The notes under the pieces were generated by a model, which was not told the origin of the DNA, did not search any database, and was given only the letters and a program-made list of their open reading frames with translations. Positions 23,198 to 31,169 of a DNA stretch of 36,886 bases are shown here, piece by piece (within the stretch, counting starts at the first letter, position 1; the number at the start of each line of letters is the position of its first letter). Source of the DNA: Phycisphaerales bacterium (lineage in GTDB: Bacteria; Planctomycetota; Phycisphaerae; WQYP01); contig WQYP01000021.1 of assembly GCA_009781185.1 (NCBI GenBank), positions 1 through 36,886 on the forward strand. The letters are read 5' to 3'. The position numbers and the translations under genes are program-made.

Positions 23198-24649
23198 TTA
23201 GCCGAGGAGTTTGAGCACCGACTGCGGCGCGGCGTTGGCTTGCGAAAGCACCGAAGTGGCGGCCTGAACGAGAATCTGATTCCGCGTCAGGTTCGACGTC
23301 TCCGAAGCGAAATCGGTGTCACGAATCGCGCTTTCCGAACTCGATACGTTCTCCAACGCCACGTTCAACGAATTGATCGTCGAAGTGAGCGTGTTGGCCT
23401 GGAACGCGCCGAGGCGGCCACGAAGAGTCGAGACGTCCTTGATCGCCTGGTTCACGATGCTCTGCGCCAGGTTCTGATCGCCGTGGTTGACGGAGGCCGC
23501 CTTGCCCGAGCCAATATCGGACAGCGTGTAAACGGTTCCGTCCTGCACGTATCGACCGACGGAGGCGGTGTTGACCGAGCCGATGCCGATGGAGGCGGCA
23601 TTGGCGGTGTTGACCTGAGCGCCGAGGCTGAAGGTCGCGCCGCCGCCGAGGATCCCGAAGGTCTTGCTCACCGAGCCGGTGTTGATCGCGTCGTTGAGCG
23701 TGAAAGTGACATCCAGCGTGTCGCCGACAACCGCCTTGACGTTCAAGCCGTCGGAGATGGCCGCGGTGCCGTTGATGGTCAGCGTCGCGTCACGTCCCTG
23801 GGCGCGGTTGGTGTCCACGCCGCTGATGTTGCTCGTGGTGAAGGCCGTGGGGTTGCTCGAATTGACGCTGACGAACTGCTGGGAACCGTAACCGGTGGAA
23901 GTGAAGATGATCGACGTATTGTCGGTCGAGAGGGTTGCCAGTACGCCGGTGGAATCGGTGAACTGGTTGACCGAATTGACGATATCGTCACTGGTAGTGG
24001 CGCTGATGAAGGAGAGTTGCACGGAGCCGAGGTTCCCGGAGATGGAGAGGTTGGTGGTGCCGGTGAGTCCGGCGCTGGCCCCCATGAAATTGAGCTGTGC
24101 GTGCTGCGCCGAGGTCAACACGGTGACCTTCACGGCCAGCGGATTGCCTCCGGCCACCTTGGCCGAGTTGATGGAAATGTTGGTAAACGCGGACGTGGTC
24201 GCCAGGCCGGAGGTCGTGTAGTCGAACGTGCCGTTGAGCAGCTTCATGCCTTCGAAGGAAGACGAGTTGCTGATGCGGTTGATGGTGTTGAGGATCGAAT
24301 CGACCTGGAGCTGGTTGGCGTCTTTTTCATCCTGTGACAGGCCCGCGGTATTGGCGGAGCTGCCGACCAGGCTCTGGAGACTCACCAGCAGATTGCTGAC
24401 TTCCGAGAGCGACCCTTCGGCGGTCCCGATGATGTTGTCGGCTCGCTGCGCGTTGCTGATCGCCACACTGGTGGCCTGTTGCTCGGCCCGGAGCACTTCG
24501 CTGGCGATCAAGCCGGCGGGATCGTCCTTGCCGGAATTGATGCGATAGCCCGTGGACAAGCGTTGCAGAGATGTTTGCAGCGACGCGTTGTTCGCATTGA
24601 GCGTGTTGACTGCAATCATCGACGTGACATTGGTATTGATACGAGACAT
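23198..24649 (-). CDS. Flagellin (copy 2)
   Basis: The 483-residue protein is a second flagellin with the same layout: MSRINTNVTSMIAVNTLNAN at the N-terminus, a variable middle and SESAIRDTDFASETSNLTRN with ILVQAATSVLSQANAAPQSV at the C-terminus. GGAGG lies 8 bases before its ATG. Both copies have their own leader and terminator, so they can be expressed independently and may build different filament segments. Compared with copy 1 the conserved ends agree closely, while the middle differs by many substitutions and small length changes. The order and orientation indicate tandem duplication. Confidence 0.98.
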   Translation of the reverse strand: MSRINTNVTSMIAVNTLNANNASLQTSLQRLSTGYRINSGKDDPAGLIASEVLRAEQQATSVAISNAQRADNIIGTAEGSLSEVSNLLVSLQSLVGSSANTAGLSQDEKDANQLQVDSILNTINRISNSSSFEGMKLLNGTFDYTTSGLATTSAFTNISINSAKVAGGNPLAVKVTVLTSAQHAQLNFMGASAGLTGTTNLSISGNLGSVQLSFISATTSDDIVNSVNQFTDSTGVLATLSTDNTSIIFTSTGYGSQQFVSVNSSNPTAFTTSNISGVDTNRAQGRDATLTINGTAAISDGLNVKAVVGDTLDVTFTLNDAINTGSVSKTFGILGGGATFSLGAQVNTANAASIGIGSVNTASVGRYVQDGTVYTLSDIGSGKAASVNHGDQNLAQSIVNQAIKDVSTLRGRLGAFQANTLTSTINSLNVALENVSSSESAIRDTDFASETSNLTRNQILVQAATSVLSQANAAPQSVLKLLG

Positions 24650-25110
24650 GAAAAAATCCTCCGTGAAAAGGTGCCGTCGAGAAGCTGTGCGAGGGAGTCT
24701 TTCATCCGTAAAAGACCCGCTGAAAAGCGCAGCGAACGGCGGAATCTACTCTTGCGGTCGAAAACAAGTGGCGCGCGATTCGATCGACCGCTGGACGAAT
24801 CGAACGCTGCTTTTCCTCCCGGGCCTCTGGCCCTGATCAAACGCGATGACACCGAAGCGATACGGTCGGCACAGAGCACCTTGGCCCTCGCGGCACACAT
24901 CACCTCACGAGGGAATCATTCGGAATTTATGGGAGGTAATCTTGAGGCCGAAAATGCGCAAAACACGCTTTTTTTGCGGGAAAAATGGCGTCCGAAAATG
25001 TCGTAGAAACAGAGCCTCGCAACAGGTGAAATTATCGGACAACACACATTCTCGGACGTAGCGGCAAAGAAAAATTTTGCGCCATCACAGCGATTGTGAT
25101 AAAACGTTAT
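24650..25110 (-). other. Long untranslated region upstream of flagellin copy 2
   Basis: About 460 bases without a credible gene. It includes self-complementary stretches, for example CCTCGTGAGG and CCGCGAGGG on the minus strand around 24886-24915, and TTTGATCAGGGCC in common with the other leader. CCGATAA on the minus strand near 25033 matches a sigma-28 -10 element, but no fitting -35 sequence is visible. Probably promoter plus structured leader. Confidence 0.4.
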
Positions 25111-25121
25111 GGGACGACAAG

Positions 25122-25261
25122 GGGAGGAGGTGACGGGGTGACAAGGTGACTTGGTGACAAGGAGTACCGCGTGGTAACGCGGTGGTTTGTCTTCGCATCC
25201 TCAACCACCACCGCATTATCACGCGGTGCTCCCTGTCACCTTGTCACCCTGTCACTTCTCC
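25122..25261. repeat. Long palindromic element family K (GGTGACAAGGTGAC arms)
   Basis: The left arm (25122-25188) and right arm (25203-25261) are inverted repeats of about 60 bases, each made of GTGACAAGGTGAC units followed by ACCGCGTGGTAACGCGGTGG. The left arm has one extra 8-base unit. The spacer is only about 14 bases. It ends just before the 3' end of the pterin synthase-like gene (25267). Confidence 0.93.
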
Positions 25262-25266
25262 GATTC

Positions 25267-25656
25267 TCAATCGGGCGTCCAGATCGCCACGCACTGGGGC
25301 GCCTCGGTGAGGCGAACTTCCACGAGATGGGCGGTTCCGGGGAGCTCTGCAATGGCCGCTTGAAATCGCTCGCCGACATGCTGTGCGATGCGTTCCGCGG
25401 TGGGATTGAACTTGCTGTGGAAGGGTTCCAGGCTGTTGAGGTCCTTATCGCACAACGGAGAAAGAATCTCGCCAAGGAGCCGCTCGGCAATGTGAAAGTC
25501 GATGACGGTTTCGACGGCATCAAGCCGCTCGGCCGCCAGTTTGACCGTCACCTGAAACAGATGTAAATGAGATGCCTCAACCCCCCCCCTTTCCCCTCCC
25601 GGCATCCGCAATGCGTGATAAGCACGAAAAGAAGATGTGACTTCAATGGCGAACAT
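25267..25656 (-). CDS. 6-carboxytetrahydropterin synthase/PTPS-like protein
   Basis: The 129-residue protein has the tunnelling-fold PTPS/QueD layout: FRAYHAL with His14, SHLHLF with His30 and His32 (the three zinc ligands), ETVIDFHIAERLL, CDKDLNSLEPFHSKFNPTAE and a final LVEVRLTEAPQCVAIW. In queuosine synthesis QueD converts dihydroneopterin triphosphate to 6-carboxytetrahydropterin. Here the catalytic cysteine normally a few residues before the second zinc histidine is missing. That loop is MPGGERGGVEAS, encoded by a run of nine C on the plus strand. The catalytic His of LDHxxLN is also changed (CDKDLN). The protein may have a different reaction or be impaired. No other queuosine genes are nearby. 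The start at 25656 has no clear ribosome site. Confidence 0.75.
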   Translation of the reverse strand: MFAIEVTSSFRAYHALRMPGGERGGVEASHLHLFQVTVKLAAERLDAVETVIDFHIAERLLGEILSPLCDKDLNSLEPFHSKFNPTAERIAQHVGERFQAAIAELPGTAHLVEVRLTEAPQCVAIWTPD

Positions 25657-25679
25657 ATGTTTGTCTTTCGTGTTTTTCG

Positions 25680-25766
25680 AAGAAGCCAGAAGCTGGAAGC
25701 TGGAAGTTTTGAAAACGCCGCAAACTTGAAACCTTCTGGCTACTGGCTACTGGCTTCAGGCTTCTG
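25680..25766. repeat. Palindromic element family C at the end of proC
   Basis: GAAGCCAGAAGCTGGAAGCT on the left and CTTCTGGCTACTGGCTACTG on the right form imperfect inverted arms. The right part runs into proC and encodes its last residues (KPEASSQ) and stop codon. Confidence 0.85.
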
Positions 25767-26564
25767 CTCGAGTTCTTTCGAGCGTTTGGCGGCGGCGGTG
25801 AGGGCCTGAGAAATGATGGCGGGGAAGTGTTGGGCTTGCATGGATTCGATGGCGGCCTGCGTGGTGCCGTTGGGAGTGGTCACTTTGCGGCGAAGTTCGG
25901 CCGGCGCATCCCTGGATTGCTCTAGCAACGCAGCAGCACCGATGACAGTCTCGCGGGCCAATTGCAAAGCTTGCAGTTCCGTGAGTCCCAGCGTCACGCC
26001 GGCCTGGGCCATCGCTTCGGTGAGGAAAAAAACGTACGCCGGCCCTGAGCCGGAAACGGCGGTGACGGCATCCATCGCGGCCTCCGGAACACGAACGGTT
26101 TTACCGGCAGCCGCAAAAATACGCTCGGCAACAATGAGATCATGCTCGGCAGCGAAGCTGCCCTTAGCCAAAGCGGACATCCCTTTGCCCGCAAGCATCG
26201 GCGTGTTAGGCATGACACGAATGACTCGCCTATTCTCCCCCAGGGCCTGCTCGATGAACTGAGCGGAGATGCCCGCGGCGATGGAAATGATCAGGGCGCC
26301 AGGCTTAAGCAGCGGCTTGATCTGCCGCAGAGCGTCGGCCAGAACAAAGGGTTTCACCGCAAGGATAACAATGTCAGCCTGAGGAACGATTGCTTCAGGA
26401 CCGCTCACGCAGCGAAGCCCCAGCTCGTCACTAAAAAGTCGCTGCCGATCGGCGCTGGGATCGGCCGCAAGCATTTCGGCAGGTTGATAAACCGCTGCAC
26501 GAAGCAGCCCGCGAGCGATAGCTTCAGCCATATTACCAGCGCCGATAAATGCAAGGATAGGCAT
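25740..26564 (-). CDS. proC: Pyrroline-5-carboxylate reductase
   Basis: ProC reduces pyrroline-5-carboxylate to proline with NAD(P)H, the last step of proline synthesis. The 274-residue protein has the N-terminal Rossmann motif AFIGAGNMAEAIARGLL, the ILAVKPFVLADAL segment, RVMPNTPMLAGKGMSAL and the C-terminal catalytic dimer domain with AVSGSGPAYVFFLTEAMAQA and VTTPNGTTQAAIESM, all intact. GTGGAG lies 6 bases before the ATG at 26564. The final residues (about EQKPEASSQ) come from the family C palindrome, so its natural end has been replaced. It may share a transcript with the UROD-like gene upstream (gap of 25 bases). Confidence 0.96.
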   Translation of the reverse strand: MPILAFIGAGNMAEAIARGLLRAAVYQPAEMLAADPSADRQRLFSDELGLRCVSGPEAIVPQADIVILAVKPFVLADALRQIKPLLKPGALIISIAAGISAQFIEQALGENRRVIRVMPNTPMLAGKGMSALAKGSFAAEHDLIVAERIFAAAGKTVRVPEAAMDAVTAVSGSGPAYVFFLTEAMAQAGVTLGLTELQALQLARETVIGAAALLEQSRDAPAELRRKVTTPNGTTQAAIESMQAQHFPAIISQALTAAAKRSKELEQKPEASSQ

Positions 26565-26589
26565 ATTTCGCTCCACTTTGTGAGACGTG

Positions 26590-27675
26590 TTACAGCGCCC
26601 CATACTTGAGCAGGAACTTTTCGAGCTCCTTCTCGCGGCTCCGTGGGAAAAAACCCTGACAGATCAAACATACACCTTCGACACTGCCGGTCTTCTCAGC
26701 CAACGCATCGAACGATTCCATGGTGCCGAAGAATTGCACCAACTTACCGGCCTTGCGGATCTTCGTGATCACCTCGGGCCAATAACCGGCGTCGGGCTTG
26801 CCGGCGCCGGGAATCCACTGCACGCCCTTGAGTTCCGGAATCGCGAGAATCGAATCCAGGTGCGGCAGTTCCCCGATGCCGTCGAGATGATAAAACCCGT
26901 GCTTCATCCACTTGCAGCTGGCCGCCAGGTCCTTCTTCACAAATCGCTCGAACATCTCCGGCCCGATCATGTAACAGAAATCACACTGAAACATGTAGTA
27001 AGGTTGCTGCGAAAACAGCGACGTCCAGCACGTCCAGCCGATATTATACTTCCGCAGGATTTGATCGAAGAGCTCAAAATACTGCCGCCACAGGGCATGC
27101 GTCTGCCAGACGAGCTTTTCGACCGTTTCCGGCGCGTCGATCAGGTCTGTCAGCAGGGCTTCGCTGGGGCGGAAGGAGGAAAGAATGTCCAGCGTTCCGC
27201 CGAGGTCGGTCATGCCGATCTGCGCTTGGCCAGCGAGTCGCTGCCCCGCCGCCTCGGCCACCGCCGCGATTCGCTTGAACCACTTATTTTCCGGATCAAA
27301 CTTCAGCTCAACCTCGTCGAGTGCCAATGCCCGCGGTGGCTTGAACCAGACGGTGTTGTCATCGGCAAACAGTCCGCACCCCAGCATCGCCGCCATCACG
27401 CCCGCCCCGAAGTTCAGCCATTCCACCGGATACGCATCGCCCAGAAAATATCTCCGCGAGAGATCGTACTCCCAGCGGTCGGCAATCTGCTCGGGCGCGA
27501 CATCGTCGGGATAACGAGCCGCAAAACCGTACGACGGTACGCTCGGCTCCTTCCGGCCCGGATCACGACCTTTCATCACCATCTGAATCAACGGCCGTTT
27601 GAGCTCCCCCGCCCACCACTTGGCGCTATCCGTCTTCACCCGTTCCCATCGCCGTGCGTCAAAATCGATCGACAT
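26590..27675 (-). CDS. Uroporphyrinogen-decarboxylase-fold protein (second copy)
   Basis: The 361-residue protein is a divergent URO-D superfamily member: an N-terminal RWERVKTDSAKWWAGELKRP, a central PYYMFQCDFCYMIGPEMFER and the later GFYHLDGIGELPHLDSILAI, GVQWIPGAGKPDAGYWPEVI. The segment IGEL..L..IL.IPELKGVQW is typical of this fold's C-terminal half. It is only distantly like the copy at 14634 and lacks clear heme-pathway signatures; a methyl-transfer or glycan-linked role is possible but unproved. The ATG at 27675 is chosen because GAGG lies 6 bases before it. It lies 25 bases upstream of proC on the same strand and may be co-transcribed. Confidence 0.8.
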   Translation of the reverse strand: MSIDFDARRWERVKTDSAKWWAGELKRPLIQMVMKGRDPGRKEPSVPSYGFAARYPDDVAPEQIADRWEYDLSRRYFLGDAYPVEWLNFGAGVMAAMLGCGLFADDNTVWFKPPRALALDEVELKFDPENKWFKRIAAVAEAAGQRLAGQAQIGMTDLGGTLDILSSFRPSEALLTDLIDAPETVEKLVWQTHALWRQYFELFDQILRKYNIGWTCWTSLFSQQPYYMFQCDFCYMIGPEMFERFVKKDLAASCKWMKHGFYHLDGIGELPHLDSILAIPELKGVQWIPGAGKPDAGYWPEVITKIRKAGKLVQFFGTMESFDALAEKTGSVEGVCLICQGFFPRSREKELEKFLLKYGAL

Positions 27676-27696
27676 GTTCATCCTCACAGTAAACGC

Positions 27697-27759
27697 ATCA
27701 GAGCCGCAATCGTAAGAGTGCGGAGCAATAACCGCAATCTTACGATTGCGGCCCTGATG
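27697..27759. repeat. Palindromic element family L (GCCGCAATCGTAAGA arms)
   Basis: The arms 27697-27723 and 27732-27759 are near-perfect inverted repeats (CATCAGAGCCGCAATCGTAA against TTACGATTGCGGCCCTGATG) with a short spacer. It occupies the gap between the divergent UROD-like and GH4 genes, partly upstream of the GH4 promoter region. Its outline resembles family A with a different core. Confidence 0.9.
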
Positions 27760-27826
27760 ATTTCTTTCCATTCCCGACCGCCTTGCACTACACTGTTATC
27801 ATCCTTTTTTCTCCACGGAGGTCCTC

Positions 27827-29725
27827 GTGATCAAAGTTGCCATGATCGGCGCCGGCTCAGTTGTCTTTTGCAAAAATCTCACCGGCGACATCCTTTCCTA
27901 CCCTGAATTTAAGAACGCGACTCTCGCTTACATGGACATCGACAAGGAACGCCTTGAAGTCGGCGCTGCCCTGTGCAAAAAAGTCGGTCAGGCACTGGGG
28001 GCCAATCCGACGATCATCGCCACACAGAATCGCCGCGAGGCTCTCGAGGGCGCCGACTTTGTGATCAACATGGTCCAGATCGGCGGCATGGATTCCACGC
28101 TTGTCGATTTCGAAATCCCCCGCAAATACGGCCTCAATTTCACCATCGCCGACACCACCGGCCCCGGCGGACTCTTCCGCGCTCTACGCACCTACCCCAT
28201 GCTCAAAGGCCTCTGCCAGGACATGATGGATGTCTGCCCTAACGCATGGATACTCAACTACTCCAATCCCATGTCCATGAATATACAAGCGATTTACCGC
28301 ACTTGTGGTGGTGGGGTGAAGGCCGTCGGACTTTGTCACAGTGTGCAGGGAACCTTCAACCAGCTGATGGGCTACATCGGCGAACATCCTGCCGAGTGCG
28401 AGTTCCTCTGCGCCGGCATCAATCACATGGCCTTCTACCTACGTATGCTCAGAAACCGCAAAGACCTCTACCCGCGGCTCTGGGATGCCATGAACCGCGA
28501 AGAAGTCTACAACTCCAACAAAGTCCGCTTCGAACTGATGAAAATGCTCGGCTATTTCGTTACCGAATCCTCCGAACACTGCGCCGAATACAACCCCTAT
28601 TTCATCCCTCGCGGCCGGACCGCCATCGAAAAATACTCCGTCCCCATCGACGAATACCTCGTCCGCTGCGACGGCATCGTCGAGCAGTTCGAACGCATGA
28701 AAGCCTTCACCAAAACCGACGATCCCATCACCGTGAAGCGATCGCATGAATACGGCAGCACGATCATCCACGCCCAGGTCACCGGCAAACCCGCCGTCGT
28801 CTACGGCAACATGCCTAACCGCGGCGCCATCACCAACCTCCCCCCAACCGCCATCGTCGAAGTCCCCACGCTTGTCGACCGTAGCGGCTGCCAGCTCACT
28901 GCTGTCGGCGAACTGCCTCCGCAAATCGTCGCCTACGTCATGCCTCACGTGCAGCAGCACGAGCTGTTCATCCGTGCCGCGATGGAAGGCCGCCGCGACT
29001 ACATTTACCAGGCCGCCATGTCCGACCCCCTCACCGCCGCCACGCTCACACTCGACAAGATCAAGGAACTCTGCGACGAACTGATTGCCGCTCACGGTTT
29101 CGAAGCTGACGGCGGCAATCTCCCGCCGCTCGATTCGCCCAAGACCATCGTCCCGACCTCCGGCAAGACCTTCGGCCGCGTCGATCCCAAAGCCCTCCAC
29201 GAGTCCTGGGACCAGGCCCAGAATCAGGCCGCCGCCGATCACCTCAAAAACTGGCAAATCATCGGCCCGTTCCCGTCGCTCACACCCGGCACAGTCAGCC
29301 TGAAGCAGGAAACCGCCGTCGAAAACGATTTCTTCAAGCGAGCCGACGGCAGCGTGGATATCAAAGCCTCCTACATCATCGGCGACAAAACGCTCACATG
29401 GAAACCCTTCCAGGCAAACAAGCAAGGATATATCGGTCTGGGCGCCGCCGTCGGACGCATGGAATGGGCCGTCGCTTACGCTTATACCGAAATCGAGTCC
29501 GTCCATCCGCGTGAGTGCGTACTCAAGTGCGGCTCCAAAGACGGCATCAAAATCTGGCTCAACGGCGAAGTCGTTCACGAGCACGAAGTCAGCCGCACCT
29601 ACAGCACCAACGAAGACAGCGTCCCCATCTGGCTCAAGACCGGCATCAACCGCATTCTCGTCAAAATCGACAACTACAAAAACAACTGGGGCTTCAGCAT
29701 CTCAATCCCCAAACCGAATTTCTGA
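27827..29725 (+). CDS. GH4-family glycosidase with an added C-terminal domain
   Basis: Residues 1-440 are a GH4 enzyme (alpha-galactosidase/alpha-glucosidase/galacturonase type), which uses NAD+ and a divalent metal in an oxidation-elimination mechanism. The NAD site is IKVAMIGAGSVVF, the metal ligands are Cys170 (GLCHSVQGT) and His200 (GINHMAFYL), and YNPYFIPRG and HEYGSTIIHA follow. Most of these enzymes end near 430-450 residues; this one continues for about 190 residues. The tail contains NWQIIGPFPS, KTLTWKPFQA, ECVLKCGSKDGIKIWLNGEV and GINRILVKIDNYKNNWGFSI, a jelly-roll domain usually attached to exported carbohydrate-active proteins. No signal peptide is visible. The GTG at 27827 follows GGAGG by 6 bases. 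Confidence 0.93.
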   Translation: MIKVAMIGAGSVVFCKNLTGDILSYPEFKNATLAYMDIDKERLEVGAALCKKVGQALGANPTIIATQNRREALEGADFVINMVQIGGMDSTLVDFEIPRKYGLNFTIADTTGPGGLFRALRTYPMLKGLCQDMMDVCPNAWILNYSNPMSMNIQAIYRTCGGGVKAVGLCHSVQGTFNQLMGYIGEHPAECEFLCAGINHMAFYLRMLRNRKDLYPRLWDAMNREEVYNSNKVRFELMKMLGYFVTESSEHCAEYNPYFIPRGRTAIEKYSVPIDEYLVRCDGIVEQFERMKAFTKTDDPITVKRSHEYGSTIIHAQVTGKPAVVYGNMPNRGAITNLPPTAIVEVPTLVDRSGCQLTAVGELPPQIVAYVMPHVQQHELFIRAAMEGRRDYIYQAAMSDPLTAATLTLDKIKELCDELIAAHGFEADGGNLPPLDSPKTIVPTSGKTFGRVDPKALHESWDQAQNQAAADHLKNWQIIGPFPSLTPGTVSLKQETAVENDFFKRADGSVDIKASYIIGDKTLTWKPFQANKQGYIGLGAAVGRMEWAVAYAYTEIESVHPRECVLKCGSKDGIKIWLNGEVVHEHEVSRTYSTNEDSVPIWLKTGINRILVKIDNYKNNWGFSISIPKPNF

Positions 29726-29726
29726 C

Positions 29727-30428
29727 ATGAAACCCCAGTCGCACAATGTCGACGAAGTCTGGCAGCGTCTGCGAAAACGCTACGGTCCACGACCCGCCAA
29801 AGTCTGGGGCCGTGGCATTGATGTGCTGGTCGAAACGATCCTCTCGCAAAACACCAGCAATCAAAACTCCTCCGCCGCCTACCGCCAGCTCCGCCGCCGT
29901 TTCAGAACATGGAATGAAGTCGCCGACGCTCCGGTCGAAGAAGTCGAACGCTGGATTCGCACCGCCGGCCTCTCCCGCCTGAAAGCCCCACGCATCCAGA
30001 CAATCCTCCGTCAGCTCCGCGAAGAGCGTGGCCGCATTTCCCTCGAATTCCTCAAACGCCTCCCGCCCGACCAGGCCGCCGCCTACCTGCGCCGCTTCAA
30101 AGGCATCGGCCCCAAAACCATCGCCTGCCTCCTGCTCTTCGCCTTCCAAATGCCCGTCTTCCCCGTCGACACGCACATCCACCGCATCGCCCGCCGCCTC
30201 CACTGGATCGGCCCGAAAGTCTCCGCCGAAAAAGCCCACATCCTCCTCGAACCCGCCATCCCACCCGCCCAACGCTACGAAATGCACATCCTCCTCATCG
30301 CCCACGGCCGCCAAACCTGCCGCGCCATCAACCCCACCTGCGATCGCTGCCCCCTGCTCGACCTATGCCCGTCAGGGGGGGGGCGTAGCATCGGCATCCT
30401 GCCGATGAACGGGTGCATCCAGAATTGA
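29727..30428 (+). CDS. Endonuclease III-like DNA glycosylase/AP lyase
   Basis: The 233-residue protein belongs to the HhH-GPD superfamily, the endonuclease III branch, which removes oxidised pyrimidines and cuts at abasic sites. It shows the helix-hairpin-helix FKGIGPKTIACLLL with Lys130 (the lyase residue) and Asp148 (FPVDTHIHRI), and a [4Fe-4S] loop with Cys198, Cys205, Cys208 and Cys214 in the correct C-x6-C-x2-C-x5-C spacing. Core residues are intact, so it should be active. After the last cysteine, a G-run at 30375-30383 and a small palindrome add about 18 residues (PSGGGRSIGILPMNGCIQN). It starts one base after the GH4 stop, so it is in the same transcript. Confidence 0.93.
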   Translation: MKPQSHNVDEVWQRLRKRYGPRPAKVWGRGIDVLVETILSQNTSNQNSSAAYRQLRRRFRTWNEVADAPVEEVERWIRTAGLSRLKAPRIQTILRQLREERGRISLEFLKRLPPDQAAAYLRRFKGIGPKTIACLLLFAFQMPVFPVDTHIHRIARRLHWIGPKVSAEKAHILLEPAIPPAQRYEMHILLIAHGRQTCRAINPTCDRCPLLDLCPSGGGRSIGILPMNGCIQN

Positions 30429-30520
30429 GTGGCTGTTCTCTATTTAGCCGGCATGCTTGCATGCCGCTTCGGGCACCGATCTCAATAACGGGCACCGAAG
30501 TCGCTTGCGGCGTCGCGGAC
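30390..30520. repeat. Palindromic remnants, family M
   Basis: CATCGGCATCCTGCCGATG near 30390 is a small hairpin that encodes the end of the endonuclease gene. GCCGGCATGCTTGCATGCCG (30448-30467) is another, and CGGGCACCGA is repeated directly on both sides of 30480. No gene is present in 30429-30581. Confidence 0.6.
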
Positions 30521-30581
30521 CGTACCTGCATAACGAACCCGCGCCTATGCCCCCACGGCCAGAGTAGGGTAAAATGAAGAC

Positions 30582-31166
30582 ATGTTGGAAAAGTACGCCA
30601 AACTAAGCCTCCTGGACAGAATGGTCATTGCCGTTCAACGTGTGCACGAACGGTTAAAACTCACGACATCCACCCTTGAGACAGCCCGTATCCCGTACGC
30701 CGTTGCCGGTAGCAGCGCCGTTGCTGCGTGGCTGGCAGCAAAGGAGCCTTCCGCCGTTCGTTACACCAGGGACGTGGATATTCTGATTCGTCGCGCCAAC
30801 TTTCATGCGGTACGTCGCGCACTTGAAGCCGCCGGATTGGTCTATCAGAGATTCAAAGAAATCGACTTGTTTCTCGACGGCGACACACCGCGTGATGCCG
30901 TACGCATCATCATGGCGGGCGAAAAAGTTCGATCAACAGATATCTTCGCCGCTCCAGATGTAAACGAATCTGAGCATGTCGGCCCGATCCGTCTACTGAA
31001 TCTGGCCCCTCTCGTGCAGATGAAGCTTGCCACGTTCAGCCTGAACGACAAAGTCGACCTCCGTGACATGCTTGACGTCGGCCTGATCGATCAAACCTGG
31101 GTACAACGATTTCCGCAAGAATTGGGCGAACGATTGCAGGTGCTCATCGATACGCCGGAGGGATAA
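30582..31166 (+). CDS. Nucleotidyltransferase-like protein
   Basis: The 194-residue protein has the nucleotidyltransferase fold core: a GS motif (YAVAGSSAVAAWLA, Gly43-Ser44) followed by YTRDVDILIRR with Asp64 and Asp66 as the metal-binding pair. This arrangement resembles the AbiEii/DUF6036-like group, which includes toxins of type IV or abortive-infection systems, but also housekeeping or unknown transferases. The C-terminal half (LLNLAPLVQMKLATFSLNDK; VDLRDMLDVGLIDQTWVQRF) matches the usual lysine-containing all-alpha or mixed tail of that group. No AbiEi-like partner is found nearby, so a defence role is only a possibility. There is no good ribosome site before the ATG at 30582. Confidence 0.75.
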   Translation: MLEKYAKLSLLDRMVIAVQRVHERLKLTTSTLETARIPYAVAGSSAVAAWLAAKEPSAVRYTRDVDILIRRANFHAVRRALEAAGLVYQRFKEIDLFLDGDTPRDAVRIIMAGEKVRSTDIFAAPDVNESEHVGPIRLLNLAPLVQMKLATFSLNDKVDLRDMLDVGLIDQTWVQRFPQELGERLQVLIDTPEG

Positions 31167-31169
31167 AGC

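Noticed and set aside
25027..25060. Sigma-28 flagellar promoter upstream of flagellin copy 2
   Set aside because: The -10-like CCGATAA is present on the minus strand, but no TAAA-type -35 element occurs at the right distance, so I did not annotate it.
25122..25261. Possible CRISPR-like repeats (GTGACAAGGTGAC units)
   Set aside because: Units are tandem, without unique spacers of equal length, and form one large palindrome; no cas genes are present.
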